From positions 1 through 64,000 of the forward strand of contig NW_025777640.1 of assembly GCF_021130785.1 (NCBI RefSeq): 64,000 nucleotides of DNA. Reading direction: 5' to 3'. The position numbers were made by a program, and so were the translations under genes. How positions within the stretch are numbered: position 1 is the first letter of the stretch; every line of letters begins with the position of its first letter. A model generated the notes under the pieces. It saw only the letters and a list, made by a program, of their open reading frames with translations, made no database searches and was not told the DNA's origin. Shown here piece after piece: positions 1 through 10,971 of this stretch. Source of the stretch: Homalodisca vitripennis. Taxonomy: Eukaryota > Arthropoda > Insecta > Hemiptera > Cicadellidae.

Positions 1-668
1 AATAAAAATTATTTTATCTTTAAAAAATTCCTTTTTAAAATAAATTTAAAACATAACTGAGAGTAACTTTGTTCCTATTAGTTAAGAATAAAATAGATAA
101 TAATTCATTTATTTTAAAATATTAATCGGAACTGAACTACTCTATAGGTTATTACTTATTTTAAGAATTACTTAATGTCAGATAACTACGTACAATGCTG
201 CTAAATTACATAACAAACAGCATGTATTACTAAGTCCCTTATAGAGAGGTTGACGATAAACTTCTAGTCGAAACGTTAAGGCCTCTTTGGGCGTAACAAG
301 TCGCATGAACAAAATGAATTCGCTACCAATGACTTCATGAAACATAGCAGTAATTATAAAGTAAATTGGGAGATTTATATTTTAAGTTAAGAAACTTTTA
401 TTAATTATACAAGAGATGGAATTGTTTTTTTTTTTTAGTTTTAAAAGCTTAACCGTGTTAAGATCAACAACTTTTTTATGTGTCGATATCTTTTCCCCAT
501 GTACGAAAATAATATATTTGATCTTAATTAAGATAATTGTGTATTCCTGAGAATAGGGAATTAAAAACATTTCATAATTTAAAGGTAACTTCACGTTAAA
601 AGGAACTCAACCCGGTTTTGGTTACATTTGATTGTATAATATTACAAACCGCCCTAGGCCTCATAGAG
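1..668 (-). repeat. Inverted copy of repeat block I
   Basis: Read on the minus strand, this stretch follows 42101-42830 and 43300-43990 in the same order. Shared landmarks are the CTCTATGAGGCCT segment at its right end, the TTAGCAGCATTGTACGTAG segment near 190-215 and the AGTAACTTTGTTCCTATTAG segment near 60-85. The homology stops abruptly at about 668, where a gypsy-like fragment begins. The left end is cut by the window edge. It has no convincing coding potential; the short minus-strand frame at 382-594 lies in this repeat and looks fortuitous. Confidence 0.75.
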
Positions 669-1023
669 TGACACTTGGGAAGCTGTCAGTGTTAAGCTCC
701 TACAGTCTAGGGAAATGGTTGAGGAGAAAATTCAATAAGGGACGTATTGCTAACCCCTTCCATGTGGGGGATCTTGTCTTTTGTAAGGCCCATCCGGTCA
801 GTTCGGCCGTGGATAGACGGGCAGCAAAACTTTGCTCTCGGTGGTACAGGTCCCCACCGGATTCTTCGTTTTCTCTCCCCAGTTACTGCTGAGTTGGTTT
901 CATCCCCGTATCGGGGAGGTTTATGGAGACGGGCCCACGTTTTCTTATCTGAAGGCCTTCCGTGGTGACACCTCTGGTCATGCTCTGGATACTGGTGCGG
1001 CTGCGGGGGTGTCCGGGGACTGA
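669..1023 (+). pseudogene. Ty3/gypsy integrase C-terminal remnant
   Basis: This is the decayed 3' end of an LTR-retrotransposon pol gene. Integrase inserts retrotransposon cDNA into the genome, and its C-terminal part binds DNA. A frame at 764-844 gives VGDLVFCKAHPVSSAVDRR-like sequence. The next frame, at about 840-896, gives GPHRILRFLSPVTAELV. Later pieces carry HPRIGEVY (901-924), RRAHV (927-941) and SYLKAF (about 943-960) in alternating frames. This order is typical of the end of gypsy-type integrase. At least four frame changes within 150 bases make it non-functional. The protease, reverse transcriptase, RNase H and integrase core are absent, so only the 3' end survives. Its base composition is clearly richer in G+C than its surroundings. 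A BEL/Pao origin is less likely because that group ends differently. Confidence 0.8.
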
Positions 1024-1812
1024 TCACCCCTGGTTTTCCCTGTGGTGTCGTTTTACTCTCTTTCTGTTTTCCTTCCTTCTCCAAGAGAGGCGCCTCTCAA
1101 AAATTTCAGGAGGATCGTGTTTTGGTCTGCCTCCTGCTCAGCACTTCTTTTCCTGTTAGGGTTCTCGACTTCCCGTATCCTGTACCGGAGCTTGTTGGTT
1201 CTTCTTTCAGTGGGGGAGAGGTTTTGTTTGAGGTTGCACTCTTTTTAGTGGGGGAGGTTGAGCCGGGGCTCTCAGTTTGGATAGTTCTGTATTTATATTG
1301 TTTTCCCACCTTGGCCACTTTTGTCAGTCGGCGGCGGAGTGATTTCGTCCACCGTATTGATTATTTTCAGCCGGGATGGACTGATTGGTCGAGGTCAGGT
1401 AGTTGACCTTGACTGATTACCGACCAGCTGATTACCGGCAGCGGCCGCTGATCGGAGCGGTCGGACACGTTTCGGCAGAGGCGACGTGAATCTCGTGCTG
1501 TCTACTGGTCGTCCTGATGCCCATGGCTGGCTAGTTCTCCGACTTTCGGCAGGGTCCCCCGTGAGTGCCGTCAACATGACTGGTGCGGCGAGTCTTGCCC
1601 CAATGAAACAGCACTGTTAAACACCCAAAATTGAATGCCTGCGGCCCTGCCAGCGCTACTGTACCGTCATCCCAACTGGACTGTCTGTACTTCAATTCGT
1701 CTTGAATAAGGTTGGAGCTAAAATGTTTTTTTTTTCTTCTTCTTTTACTGGACTTGAGAGGATTGGGTATTATGGAGCGTTTTATGGATATTATATCTGG
1801 GAGGAGGGCCAG
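1024..1812 (+). other. G+C-rich 3' region of the gypsy-like remnant
   Basis: This stretch follows the integrase remnant and keeps its unusual, more G+C-rich composition. It contains several short open frames on both strands, none with a recognisable domain, and no env-like frame that I can support. Near 1797-1812 is a purine-rich tract (GGGAGGAGGG) in the place expected for a polypurine tract, directly before a TGTTA sequence that could start the 3' LTR. I read it as untranslated or decayed retroelement sequence. Confidence 0.55.
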
Positions 1813-2004
1813 TGTTAAGATTACCTAGTATTTATTTAGTTTAGTGACATGATCTAAAGGGGAGGATTTCATCTTTAATTCGGATTCGTGGAGGCAACTA
1901 AGCCCCCGCCTCCTTCGAAAATCGGCTTTAATATTTTTTTTTTTTGCTACAAACTTGAAACAAAATAAACTTATTAAAAAAAAGTGGGCCCTAGAAATTC
2001 TACA
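1813..2004 (+). repeat. Possible 3' LTR of the gypsy-like remnant
   Basis: The segment starts TGTTAAGA right after a purine-rich tract and ends TTCTACA, so it has TG...CA ends. An AATAAA signal lies near 1965. The 192-base length is short but possible for an LTR. No 5' LTR is present for comparison, so the right end is a guess from terminal dinucleotides only. Confidence 0.35.
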
Positions 2005-2180
2005 ACCTCCCCTCAGTTCATAATAATTTAACAGTTCAAAATTTATATTTCCTACATGCCGTAACTAAACCCAAGTTTATTTATGTGTCAAATTTCTATT
2101 TATTATGTTATTTATATGTCAAATTTCTATTTATTATGTTATTGTCAACATTGGAATTCTATTTATTTTTGTTATTTAGA

Positions 2181-2390
2181 TTGTAAGGTACGCATTAAAT
2201 AATAAAGACATTGTAACGATTGTAAACGAAAACAATGTAATCTTGTTTAAGGCTAAAGATGTTTGTAAAATATTAGGTTATGAAAAAACAAAAAAAAAAC
2301 GCAAACGCCAATCAATTAAATGTTGATGATGATGACAAAATTCAATATTGTTTACTTAAAAAACAAGGGGCTATTCGAATGGCCCCTTAA
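2181..2390 (+). pseudogene. BRO-N-like domain relic, probable endogenous viral sequence
   Basis: An open frame from 2181 to 2326 contains FKAKDVCKILGY, which matches the core pattern of the BRO-N domain (a DNA-binding domain of large DNA viruses of insects and of some phages). After an A-run at about 2283-2299 the similarity moves to another frame, which carries the acidic VDDDDK stretch expected next in BRO-N and ends at TAA 2388-2390. There is no Met start and the frame is broken, so this is a relic of about 70 codons and not a working gene. BRO proteins are known from baculoviruses, entomopoxviruses, ascoviruses and some transposable elements; which lineage gave this copy cannot be told. 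A frame upstream is closed by TAG at 2178. Confidence 0.6.
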
Positions 2391-2734
2391 CAATCTTCAT
2401 CCTGACACTGTTATGTTTTAGGATTTCTTTCTTACAAAACGGACATGTTTTATTTTATCATTGGTCATTTATATAGAAAAGATTTTAATTAGAGATTTTC
2501 TAAATTCCAATTTTGTTGTGAATTTCGAGAAATATCGTTCAAATTATCAACTTTTAAGCTAAAACTTCGCAATAATTAGAGGATAATTCGGTAGATTTTT
2601 CAGGATTAAAAAAAAAACTCTAGTACCAGTTTGTATGTACCTTAAAAAGTTGCTATTTTTAACGATATTGCTAGAAAATTCCCAATAAAATTGGACTTTT
2701 AGAAAATCTTTAATAAATTTTTTGTCCTTTATAA

Positions 2735-3042
2735 ATGGAGCTACTAAAGGAATTAAATGAGGTTGGTGAATTCAAGTTTAAAGAATATAAGAAGTTGAAT
2801 GAATTAGAAGAAAATAAGAAATACAAAATTTTGAATTTGGAGAAAAATGAAAGATAAATTCGGGCTTACAATCATAGCAGAATGGGAATATTTCAAAGTA
2901 CATTTGCCAAAGAGATTTTTGACTATTTTAGATGAAAAAAAGATTAAAGAATTGAATAAACATTGATAAATTTCACTTGGTTGTTACCGGAAAGAAGACT
3001 ATTAAAGATAAAGACTGGTGTTACTATCAAATTTTGTAGAAT
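2735..3042 (+). pseudogene. Lysine-rich coding relic of unknown family, possibly viral
   Basis: An ATG at 2735 opens a 40-codon frame (to TAA 2855-2857) rich in Lys, Glu and Leu, with the repeated motif KEYKKLNELEE. Similar-looking coding sequence resumes in a second frame from about 2850 to 2966, with KFGLTIIAEW and FKVHLPKRF, and a last piece in a third frame includes KDWCYYQI near 3020-3042. The strong Lys/Ile/Asn bias and closeness to the BRO-N-like relic about 350 bases upstream suggest both came with one viral or virus-like insertion. I do not recognise the family with certainty. At least two frame breaks are visible. Confidence 0.45.
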
Positions 3043-6000
3043 AGAAGAAGATTAAGATTTCGAAGATTTTACATTGATTCTAAGGAGATTGAACAACATT
3101 AGTAATTAGATATTAAAACAGCCTTAAGAAAGTAGAAGCAAACAGCTATAAAATTCGGTAATTTTTCATTCTTGAGTTACTGTTTGATTTTATAGATTCG
3201 TTTATTGTCCTTTAAAACAGTATTTTTTCCCTTGATTTTACTGTTGGCATCCGAAAGTGCGCTAGAATCGGCATATTTCATATCTACTCGAGGCTATTAT
3301 TGAAAAAATGTAATTTCAAAGGAATTATAATACTAATGTCAAAGCCCTATTACACTCATCCTAGTGTGGTCCTATAAATCGAATTATTGCGAAATGAAAA
3401 TTCTCATGTTGTGACATGGATGGTACTGAGAATTATTTTCATGAAAACCACAGAAGTTATAGCCGTTGAGCGATTTACCCTCTTATGCTTACAAGAAAAG
3501 GAATTCACCAGACCCAGGCCATAATGAGCAAAACGGAACCGAAGGACTACAATTAAATTGCCAAAACATTCAGGACCTTGAAGGATATCCTAACAGTCAG
3601 AGAGACGTGTGGCGAAGTAAGATCTTTCTAAAAACCTAACTCGACCTTTTCTGAATATCGCCTTCCACAAAAGTTAAGCTGATCGTTGAACCTCTCCACA
3701 TCTTGACTAAAATGGGACTGAACAGATCCAAGTATTCACAGACGAATCATAGCGGAATGAAGATTTAACACAAGCCCCTGAAATACAGTTAGTAAATGTA
3801 GTAAAATTACAAGACAAGTGACTTAGGACTGCATACGTAAAACCATCAGACCATCACTGATCACAATATTAATAGGAGTATACTATCTCCGCAGATATTT
3901 TGCCTTTTTCTCTTGGAAATTAAATTAAGAAATATCTCCGTTAATATTTTTTTACAAAGCGTATTCAATGTGAAAGGATGCTACGTATTATTTGCAACAG
4001 TTTTAAAAGCATTTCATTTATATTATATTCCTACTGACTATTTTCATAATAAATAGGCAATATTAGAAATAATTGAATATACATAATTAAGATATATTTA
4101 TAAGAAAAATGTTTCGGGTTTAAATGTTAAAATGTTTAAGGAAATTGTGAAGGGCATGGCCAAATTGATATACTGAACAAGCTGGAGTGTTTGACATTGT
4201 TATCCATCGCTTTTCTGTTCAGGTCTTATTTTTGGTTCTTAAATTATATAACACTTAAGAATAATACTAAGATTAGTAAGTTTATTTACGAGAATCTTAA
4301 CAAAACTATTTCGGTACCTATACAGCTGATCGTTGTGTCCGCATAAGCCACAGTAGTTAACTGCAGTTTTGATTTAACTATTTAACCACCTCAACACTAT
4401 ACTGATCAGTATTAGTGAATAGTTATTGGTTTTTTAATTGAATTGTTACGATATATAATTTGCGGGAATAACCGGATGAATGATTGGTTGTGACGTAATT
4501 GCGTTTAGTGGTTTTGAACCATCTGCGAATCAGCTGTGTACCGTCAGCTTGTGTGTGTAATATTGACAGAGAGTGTTTTTGTTTATTAAAATAGGTACAC
4601 AGTAGTACCTAAGAAAACGACAATTCAAAATTTTAAATTTATCGTACGATTTTTCATTTTTTTACTCGATAGTGCATGCGTTCTATGCAAACATGTGATC
4701 TGTCTAAACAACATAGTTTAAAATTCATTGAAAAATAGATTGTTTGTTATAAACTGTGATAAGATACATGTTGTTATCAGAATACACCACCCTTAACGGG
4801 TAAATTAATGAGACTGAAAGTGTGTGACTAAACTAATGTGTTTCTTTATTATAATTAACTATGAGTCTCTACTTAATACCTACGTGTGACATTCAGTAAA
4901 CAGACGGATTCATCTCACTACACAACCAGGGGAATTCGCTGTCTTTCTGAGATAATTGTTGAAAACATAGCGGGTAACGATTTTTATTTTCTTCATTTAA
5001 CGAAAACTTAAGAAAAAATCAACAAACGAAAAATTCGTATTGACAACGGAAGAACCACACATATACTGAGTTTTTTTTATTGTGTATGCTGTTTGGAAAT
5101 TGGGACTACACTTTCTACGGAAATTGAGGTTAACATCCAAAGCAGATTGTTGTATTAAAACAGTGTAATGTTGTAAATTGTTCGGTGGTAATCATGTTAT
5201 TAATATACATTAATGTAGTACAAAATTATAATGGTACGCATTTTATTGGACCATAAAACGTTAAACTCAGCAAAAGTTTTCCCATTACCTTGCTAGTATT
5301 TTCTGTTACTGTAGCAAAGTATTGTCACAGTCTTTTACTATGAGATCTCAATCCCCGTCGGTTGAAAACCAAAAGCAAACAAAGTAGTCAAAAATAAGTA
5401 AAGCAGGCCAACTTTTCTCTTTTTTATTCTTGTTTCCATTAACCTACTCTTATTCACAACTTTAATGGTAAAACAAAAAGTTTGACCTGTAAATTGGAAT
5501 AAAGGAAATTGAAATACTGATCTTCTTTTCTTTTATATCCAAGATTGACACTTTCTCTTTTGTATTGAACTCGAGTAAGTTGGTGTCAAAGTGAAGTATT
5601 GTCCAATTACCATTCGCTGCCTGACGGCGAGGCGCTCATATCCGGTCAGTTTATTGGTGATAAAATTACTAAGGTGGAGTCCAGAGAGTAATATTTTATA
5701 AGAAGACAAAAGTCTGTACCTATTGATGAACTACTAAAATACTGGCTTCACTTTGTTATAATATTTTTGCCTACTTTTTAAACTTATTACTTGAAAGATA
5801 CGATTTTTAAAATCTATTAATGATGATGTTATTATAAGTTCTAATGCACTACCTAGTCAAATCTAGTGAACTATTTAAATTGCATACACATGTCAATGTT
5901 TAAATGTAAAACATTGTAAATCCATCATACATTAAGAGCACATTCAATCTTACCACACTCGTGTGAGGTTACATGACTTAGTATTACAATATTTATTTTA

Positions 6001-6139
6001 CTTTGATAAATCATGTTTAGTAGTATATTATTTTTGCTTATAATTTTAAAATATTTGATGCAGTGTAATTATTTATTTTATTTAATAGTTTTTTTCGTAA
6101 AGTTAAATTAAAATTTTCTAGTTATCTGTAGTATACTTA
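3043..6139. other. AT-rich region with no recognisable gene
   Basis: No frame longer than about 60 codons and no family motif were seen. The stretch near 4480-4560 is richer in G+C and contains a TGACGTAA site and several CAGCTG-like motifs, which could be regulatory, but nothing shows a gene attached to it. The stretch at 5600-5660 also has a short G+C-rich patch without a recognisable feature. Confidence 0.5.
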
Positions 6140-6770
6140 TATTTTCTCTAATGTACCCAAAAACCATGATCCCTGAAATAAGGGAAGAAGAACCGATTTT
6201 CCGCACATCTACTGGGATAATAACTGAATACTTCCTTATTAATGCGGAGAGCCTTTATCACTGAGGCCCGCAGTCCGAGTCCAATACACTAGTGACGTGC
6301 TTAAGTTTGCTTTTAGGAATGGAATCTGTAGGGATGTCTTGTATTGGGTTCACACTGAACATGTGGGAGGGAGGAGATTCCTTCCGGGTCTAAGTATGAG
6401 TAGGCTAGATCTCCAGCCAACTTGTACTAGGATAGCGTCTGCTCTCCTTAAGTAGGTCGCTGCCTTCTCAGGTTATGGGTCCGATACATGGGCCCACTGA
6501 GGAAGGTTCCTTACAGAGCCTATCTCGGAGGATGATCAGTGTTTATAGGTTTGCTAGCCAGGACATGGTTGAGTGTTGTTCGATGCAAAAGCGGGAGAGG
6601 CTGGCACAGAGCCTTATCAGACCACCCCTTAGTCTAAGTTGCGATGACTGAGATAAGAGGCTGAGCTCACGGCATCTATACAGGAGGCACCTACAATCTT
6701 ACACATCCTGAATATGCTGTCACTCCAGAAACAAGTGCAAGAGGAACGCATCAGGTAGCAGATCTTTAAA
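6140..6770. repeat. G+C-richer island, unclassified probable old mobile element
   Basis: About 630 bases stand out from the AT-rich flanks by much higher G+C content and sharp borders on both sides. Words such as GGGTCCGATACATGGGCCCA occur inside, but all six frames are broken and no domain is recognisable. The composition resembles that of the other decayed retroelements here (669-1812 and 15453-16189), so an untranslated or very decayed retroelement segment is the simplest reading. Confidence 0.4.
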
Positions 6771-6889
6771 CGAAGTGTTTACTGATTTTTTGTATCACGT
6801 AAAAATTTTAAAAATCCTGATTTTTCACAATAAATCCATTTTTTTAAACAAAATTTACGCAAAGAATTTTTATGTAAGCTGAATTACTT

Positions 6890-7920
6890 TTTAATTCCTA
6901 TTGTTAGCTTGAAAATTCCCTCTGTGCGTATACCGCCATTACAAACAGTAGTGTATAAATACAGTCTGATATCTTATTATGTTTTTTGTAAATCAAAAAG
7001 CAATGTAATGAGTTTTCAAAATAACAAGCGTTGCCTTGTTTTATTACCACTAATTGGATGCTGAATCTTTTATCTCACAGACAGGATAAAAACTTTTTCA
7101 GACGAAAATCATTAAATTTTTCCATTGAATTTAAATACCAGATAGTTATCATTGCAATTTCTGTATGCATGAAAAGAAACTGGTCCATGTTTGGTGTATG
7201 TGTCTCAATAAAGTTAAACATTTAGCACAATCATGGGTTCTCAGATAATATATTTCTGTTTCAATAAACTTCAATCCAACCGTCACACATATAAATAATA
7301 GATACATCATTGTCAGACAAATAGACAAATATATCGAATGTGCTCATTGTATATGGTTAGCTGGCGAGTATATAACATTTATATTCGTGTCTAAAGATTG
7401 ATTTTAAATGTGTAAAAATATAATGTGTGAAATAATTTTATGTGTTAAAACCCTTTTGATACTCGCACCTTTCTCAACAAAGACTAGTAAATATATTGCT
7501 TGACATGTTTCCTAGAGGAAAACTTTACTATCAATTTTAAGAAAAGTCTGATTGTGTATCTATACAATGTAAATTAACTCTCACGTCCTGTGCTATGCCC
7601 GAATAACTCATTATTTGACATATTCTTATACAACTGTGACATTTACATATGTAATGATTTTGAAAATAAAACTAGATAAAGTATTTTAAGTTAGACTAAT
7701 TGAAAACCTCAAGTTTAACCAGTGACACTGTGATAACGAAGCGATAGGTTACTGTGACATTTACTAACCTCAATCCCGCCACCACTTTTGTCTGAGGATA
7801 CTCAGTAGCGGTTTTTTAGTAAGGGATTTAAAATTGATTTTGGCAGGCATCTTTCAAATAGAAGAACCTACTTATTAGTCAGCGATGAAGTAATTACATT
7901 TTTTTTTATAATTAATAAAA
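6890..7920 (-). repeat. Old dispersed repeat R2, uninterrupted inverted copy
   Basis: The minus strand of this region follows 22130-22440 and then 26353-26750, so it is an uninterrupted relative of the repeat that received the CR1-group LINE. Shared landmarks include AACCGCTACTGAG-type sequence near 7800, CCAGTGACACTGTGATAACG at 7718-7737, AAAGTATTTTAAGTTAGACT at 7678-7697 and TAAATGTTATATAC-type sequence near 7370. About 54 bases (7571-7624) have no counterpart in the interrupted copy. No coding capacity is visible; the frame at 7031-7225 has no family resemblance. Confidence 0.75.
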
Positions 7921-7921
7921 A

Positions 7922-8262
7922 GATATCGTAAACTTCACTAAGTTTGAGTATTTAGAAAACTGGAATGGCAAAATTCCAGGTAAAAATAGGCCTTCAAACA
8001 TATCTTCCAGTTCTGAATCTAGGCATAGGCCTCTCAGTATCTCAAAACTGAGTAAACCCCTTGATAGTTATAATAAATTCAATAGTGATGAATCAGAATA
8101 CACTGTAGTTAATTTGGCAACTCTAGAAAAGTATTTTGAATGAAACTGCTAATTGCAAATTGTGTCAACCCACCTCTAAAAGTAACAAAACAGAACAGCA
8201 ATCGGCCTAGCCTGTGCAATTAATATTGATTGTATTAGTTGTGCCAATAAAGCAATCAGGCA
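7922..8262 (+). pseudogene. Probable Mutator-like transposase N-terminal relic
   Basis: One frame from 7922 reads as protein for about 73 codons, with a Ser/Arg-rich stretch (RPSNISSSSESRHRPLSISK) followed by YTVVNLATLEKYF, then hits TGA near 8140. A neighbouring frame continues with TANCKLCQ, and further on GLACAINIDCISCANKA. The order (basic/Ser-rich leader, hydrophobic NLATL segment, CxxC, GLA, CxxC) resembles the N-terminal zinc-ribbon region of Mutator-like transposases that are common in insect genomes. The catalytic part is absent and the frame is broken at least twice. It directly abuts repeat R2, which may therefore belong to the same element. The family assignment is from memory of the pattern and could be wrong. 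Confidence 0.45.
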
Positions 8263-8988
8263 CGTTTGAACGATCTGGGACGTGATCTAAGGTCGGAAAT
8301 TACCTAGGCAATCAACGCGGGCTTTATTGGTGCCTCTGACGCCACCCCGCACTCCTGGCGAAAAAGAAAAACATCCCTCGATACAGTACCCAAATTCAAG
8401 CTCAGATCACGTGAGTGCTCGTAATGGATAAATTCAACTTTGGTACTACTAGTAAAATATTTATGAGAACCTAATCTATAACCTATTTACATCGCGTAAT
8501 AAGTAGTAGGTAGGGACAGAGTGGCCTCTGTATAATAACAAAATAACAAAAAAACTAATTGAGAGAGGTCCAAGTTATGGTGACATTAAACTAAGAACAA
8601 TCCAAGAAGAGGGAAACAGGCCTGACTTAAGCCTGATATAGCCGGAATAATAATCCCTGTCAATATATATATATATATATATATATGAAATTGTAGTTTA
8701 TAGTTTCAAAAGGGCAAGCGCTAGGGAATTTGATTTACATTCATAAAAATGAATAAGATAATGATTAGGTTACAAATTTATGTCGCATTTATACTTTAAA
8801 TAATCGTAGACTTAGTAAAGCTATTAGAGAAAATCCTGCAACTCGTATCCTAAGGATATACCAGAAACTCTTATACGAGTTGTAACATTATTTTCAACAA
8901 GTTCGCCACCAAATTTTTAGTAGCAGCACGTCCAAACGTCAACCATTACGTGACTCGGAGTTGAAATTTGACATTTAAGATGTTGAAA
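8263..8988. other. Intergenic stretch with TA microsatellite
   Basis: No gene seen. It includes a (AT)12 run at 8663-8686. The segment 8270-8400 is richer in G+C than its neighbours and could be more of the adjoining Mutator-like relic, but no motif supports that. The stretch ends where homology with 57941 onward begins. Confidence 0.5.
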
Positions 8989-10779
8989 ATCCCGTACATC
9001 TTTCAAGTCTCATGTTATAACGGCAGTTCAAAATAGTCAAGTCAGAGACGTAATGTTGCATTCGTTGGCAGAATCGTGTGCGCGAGTACCTCCAAGATCT
9101 AAAAATCACAGGTCACTTCTTTGTCTGAGGTCATTCAAGGTTATCGCCCACCTCCCAAGGCTAAAGAAAAGGTTAACGTCACCGCGCTGGAGCAACATTC
9201 ACTAAAACTTATTTGTCTCATTATAACCAGAAATTGTAAACTCGTTTCTTTCTGCTATTTTTTGTAATACAATAAATGCACAACTACTGATTGATAGATT
9301 TATTAGTCATAAATAATATTACTACTAGTTATAATCAAAGGTAGTGGTTGCCACATAAAAATGTCTTTCTCTATGATAATGCTTACAATAGACGAGAACG
9401 ATATGTCCCCACAACATAGTTTACTAAATATAAATTATAAACCATTGGTAGTAACAGAAAATCGTATTTATATCAATAAATAACATTGATGCATTAAATT
9501 TTAAGTTTCTAAAGTCAAACATTTTTAGATTTGAGACGAACTTCTTTATAACGCAGTTTAATTTTTAACCATTGGGAAATTCAAATGCATAACCGGCAAC
9601 CGGTTAGCGGTTCAAAAGAGTTAAAATGACGAAGATGCGGGATGATGCCATGCCTTTAAAAGATCTAGACATTTTTTTACGATAAGTAACCTACGTTAAA
9701 AATTAAAAAAGTGGTAATGCATTGCTTTAGAAAAATATTAAAAAGTCTCTCATCTAATTTTTTAAAATATACTTATAGCTCAGCTATACGTATATTTAAA
9801 TTCTCTTTATTATGTATGCAAAATTAGGATTTCTTGGAAAGCCTAATCCACTTTTAAGTATCTAATTAAGAGTAATATTTATTTAATTATCAATTCATTC
9901 ACTAAATAACTAACAATTTGATATTTAGTAAGTAAGCTCCAGACTAAGAAAACGAATCCGGTGTTAAGATATTTTAATAGCATATTTGATATTTATTACA
10001 AAAATTCAAAACGAGAACATTAAATTAAGAAAGTTGATACGAAGTAGTTCTAAAATTCCAAGCAATAGCGAAACAGTCTGTTTTTAGCACTAAATACTTA
10101 CGGTGAAGCAATTGGTTTTAAATGTAAATATTTTTTTAAATATTGTCCGTAGCGTTCTAAGAAATACATTTTCTTAAGACATAAAAATTGAAAATTCCTT
10201 TATAATTTCAAGAGTTCTAGCTAACTGATTCAAACTTTTAGGAGCACCTTGTAATTATTCCGTCTTCATAAAAACAATAATTTTTTATTTAAAAGAAAAA
10301 AAATTGTTTAAGAACATGTTTCTTACAAACTTTTAATTCTTTAATGACATTTCATACTTAAATATAATTTTCTTAACTGATAAATCATCTAAAACCATGA
10401 AACCCCCTAAAACTGTAACTCAAACATAGGCCTCACTGTTAAAAGTTTATATATTTTAACTCAGCTGTTTTTATAAAGGGTCTGATTACAACATGTTTCT
10501 ACTTTAAATTACTAATTCTGGAGGAAATGATCAAAAACCTGTTGTGTTCAAGGAAGTTACAGTATATTACAGGGATACGACTTTAAAATTAAAAATACAT
10601 ATTACACCCCAAGGAATAGCCTGCATAACCTTAAGAAAAAAAATCTCTTCCCGAAGGATCATCATGGAATGATGTATTCGTCCGATTTATTTTTAAAATT
10701 GATTGTCCGAAGAAATGTTACAACAGCTGTCTAGATTCCTCCAAGGCCAAGGACACTAACTATGTTTTGTCAATATTAC

Positions 10780-10971
10780 TTACGGAAATACCGAGGGTAA
10801 CGTTTCCCGAACTTGGACGGAATTGTTAAATTTAAATCTGGACCGTGGTTGGTACTCACTGGGCAGAGGGGTGCACCACAGGACCAGGACAGCCAGTGAG
10901 GCGAGAAACACCACAAAGGAACCACGGAGCACCACAGTCATCACACACCACGGTAACACCACACCACACAA
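10780..10971 (-). other. 63-codon frame with hydrophobic leader, copy 1
   Basis: This minus-strand frame begins with an ATG and a long hydrophobic stretch (about residues 3-34) that looks like a signal peptide or membrane anchor, followed by a polar part with EYQPRSRFKFNNS. A strong donor-like sequence (GTAAGTAA) directly follows the last sense codons, and a second (GTGAGTAC) lies inside, so it could be a first exon. The paired frame at 59719-59910 has 7 amino-acid changes out of 63, and about 8 of 10 base changes alter the protein. That gives no sign of purifying selection between the copies. I do not recognise a family. A chance frame or dead exon is at least as likely as a gene. Confidence 0.25.

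Noticed and set aside
707..1577. Many overlapping frames on both strands
   Set aside because: They arise from the G+C-rich gypsy remnant; only the integrase-like pieces carry family motifs.
4480..4570. CRE-like TGACGTAA and CAGCTG words considered as a promoter
   Set aside because: No gene start lies downstream, and single motifs of this length are expected by chance.
9046..9200. G+C-richer segment with AATAAA nearby, considered as a gene 3' end
   Set aside because: The frames are broken and the segment is simply the start of the long duplication; no exon structure can be supported.
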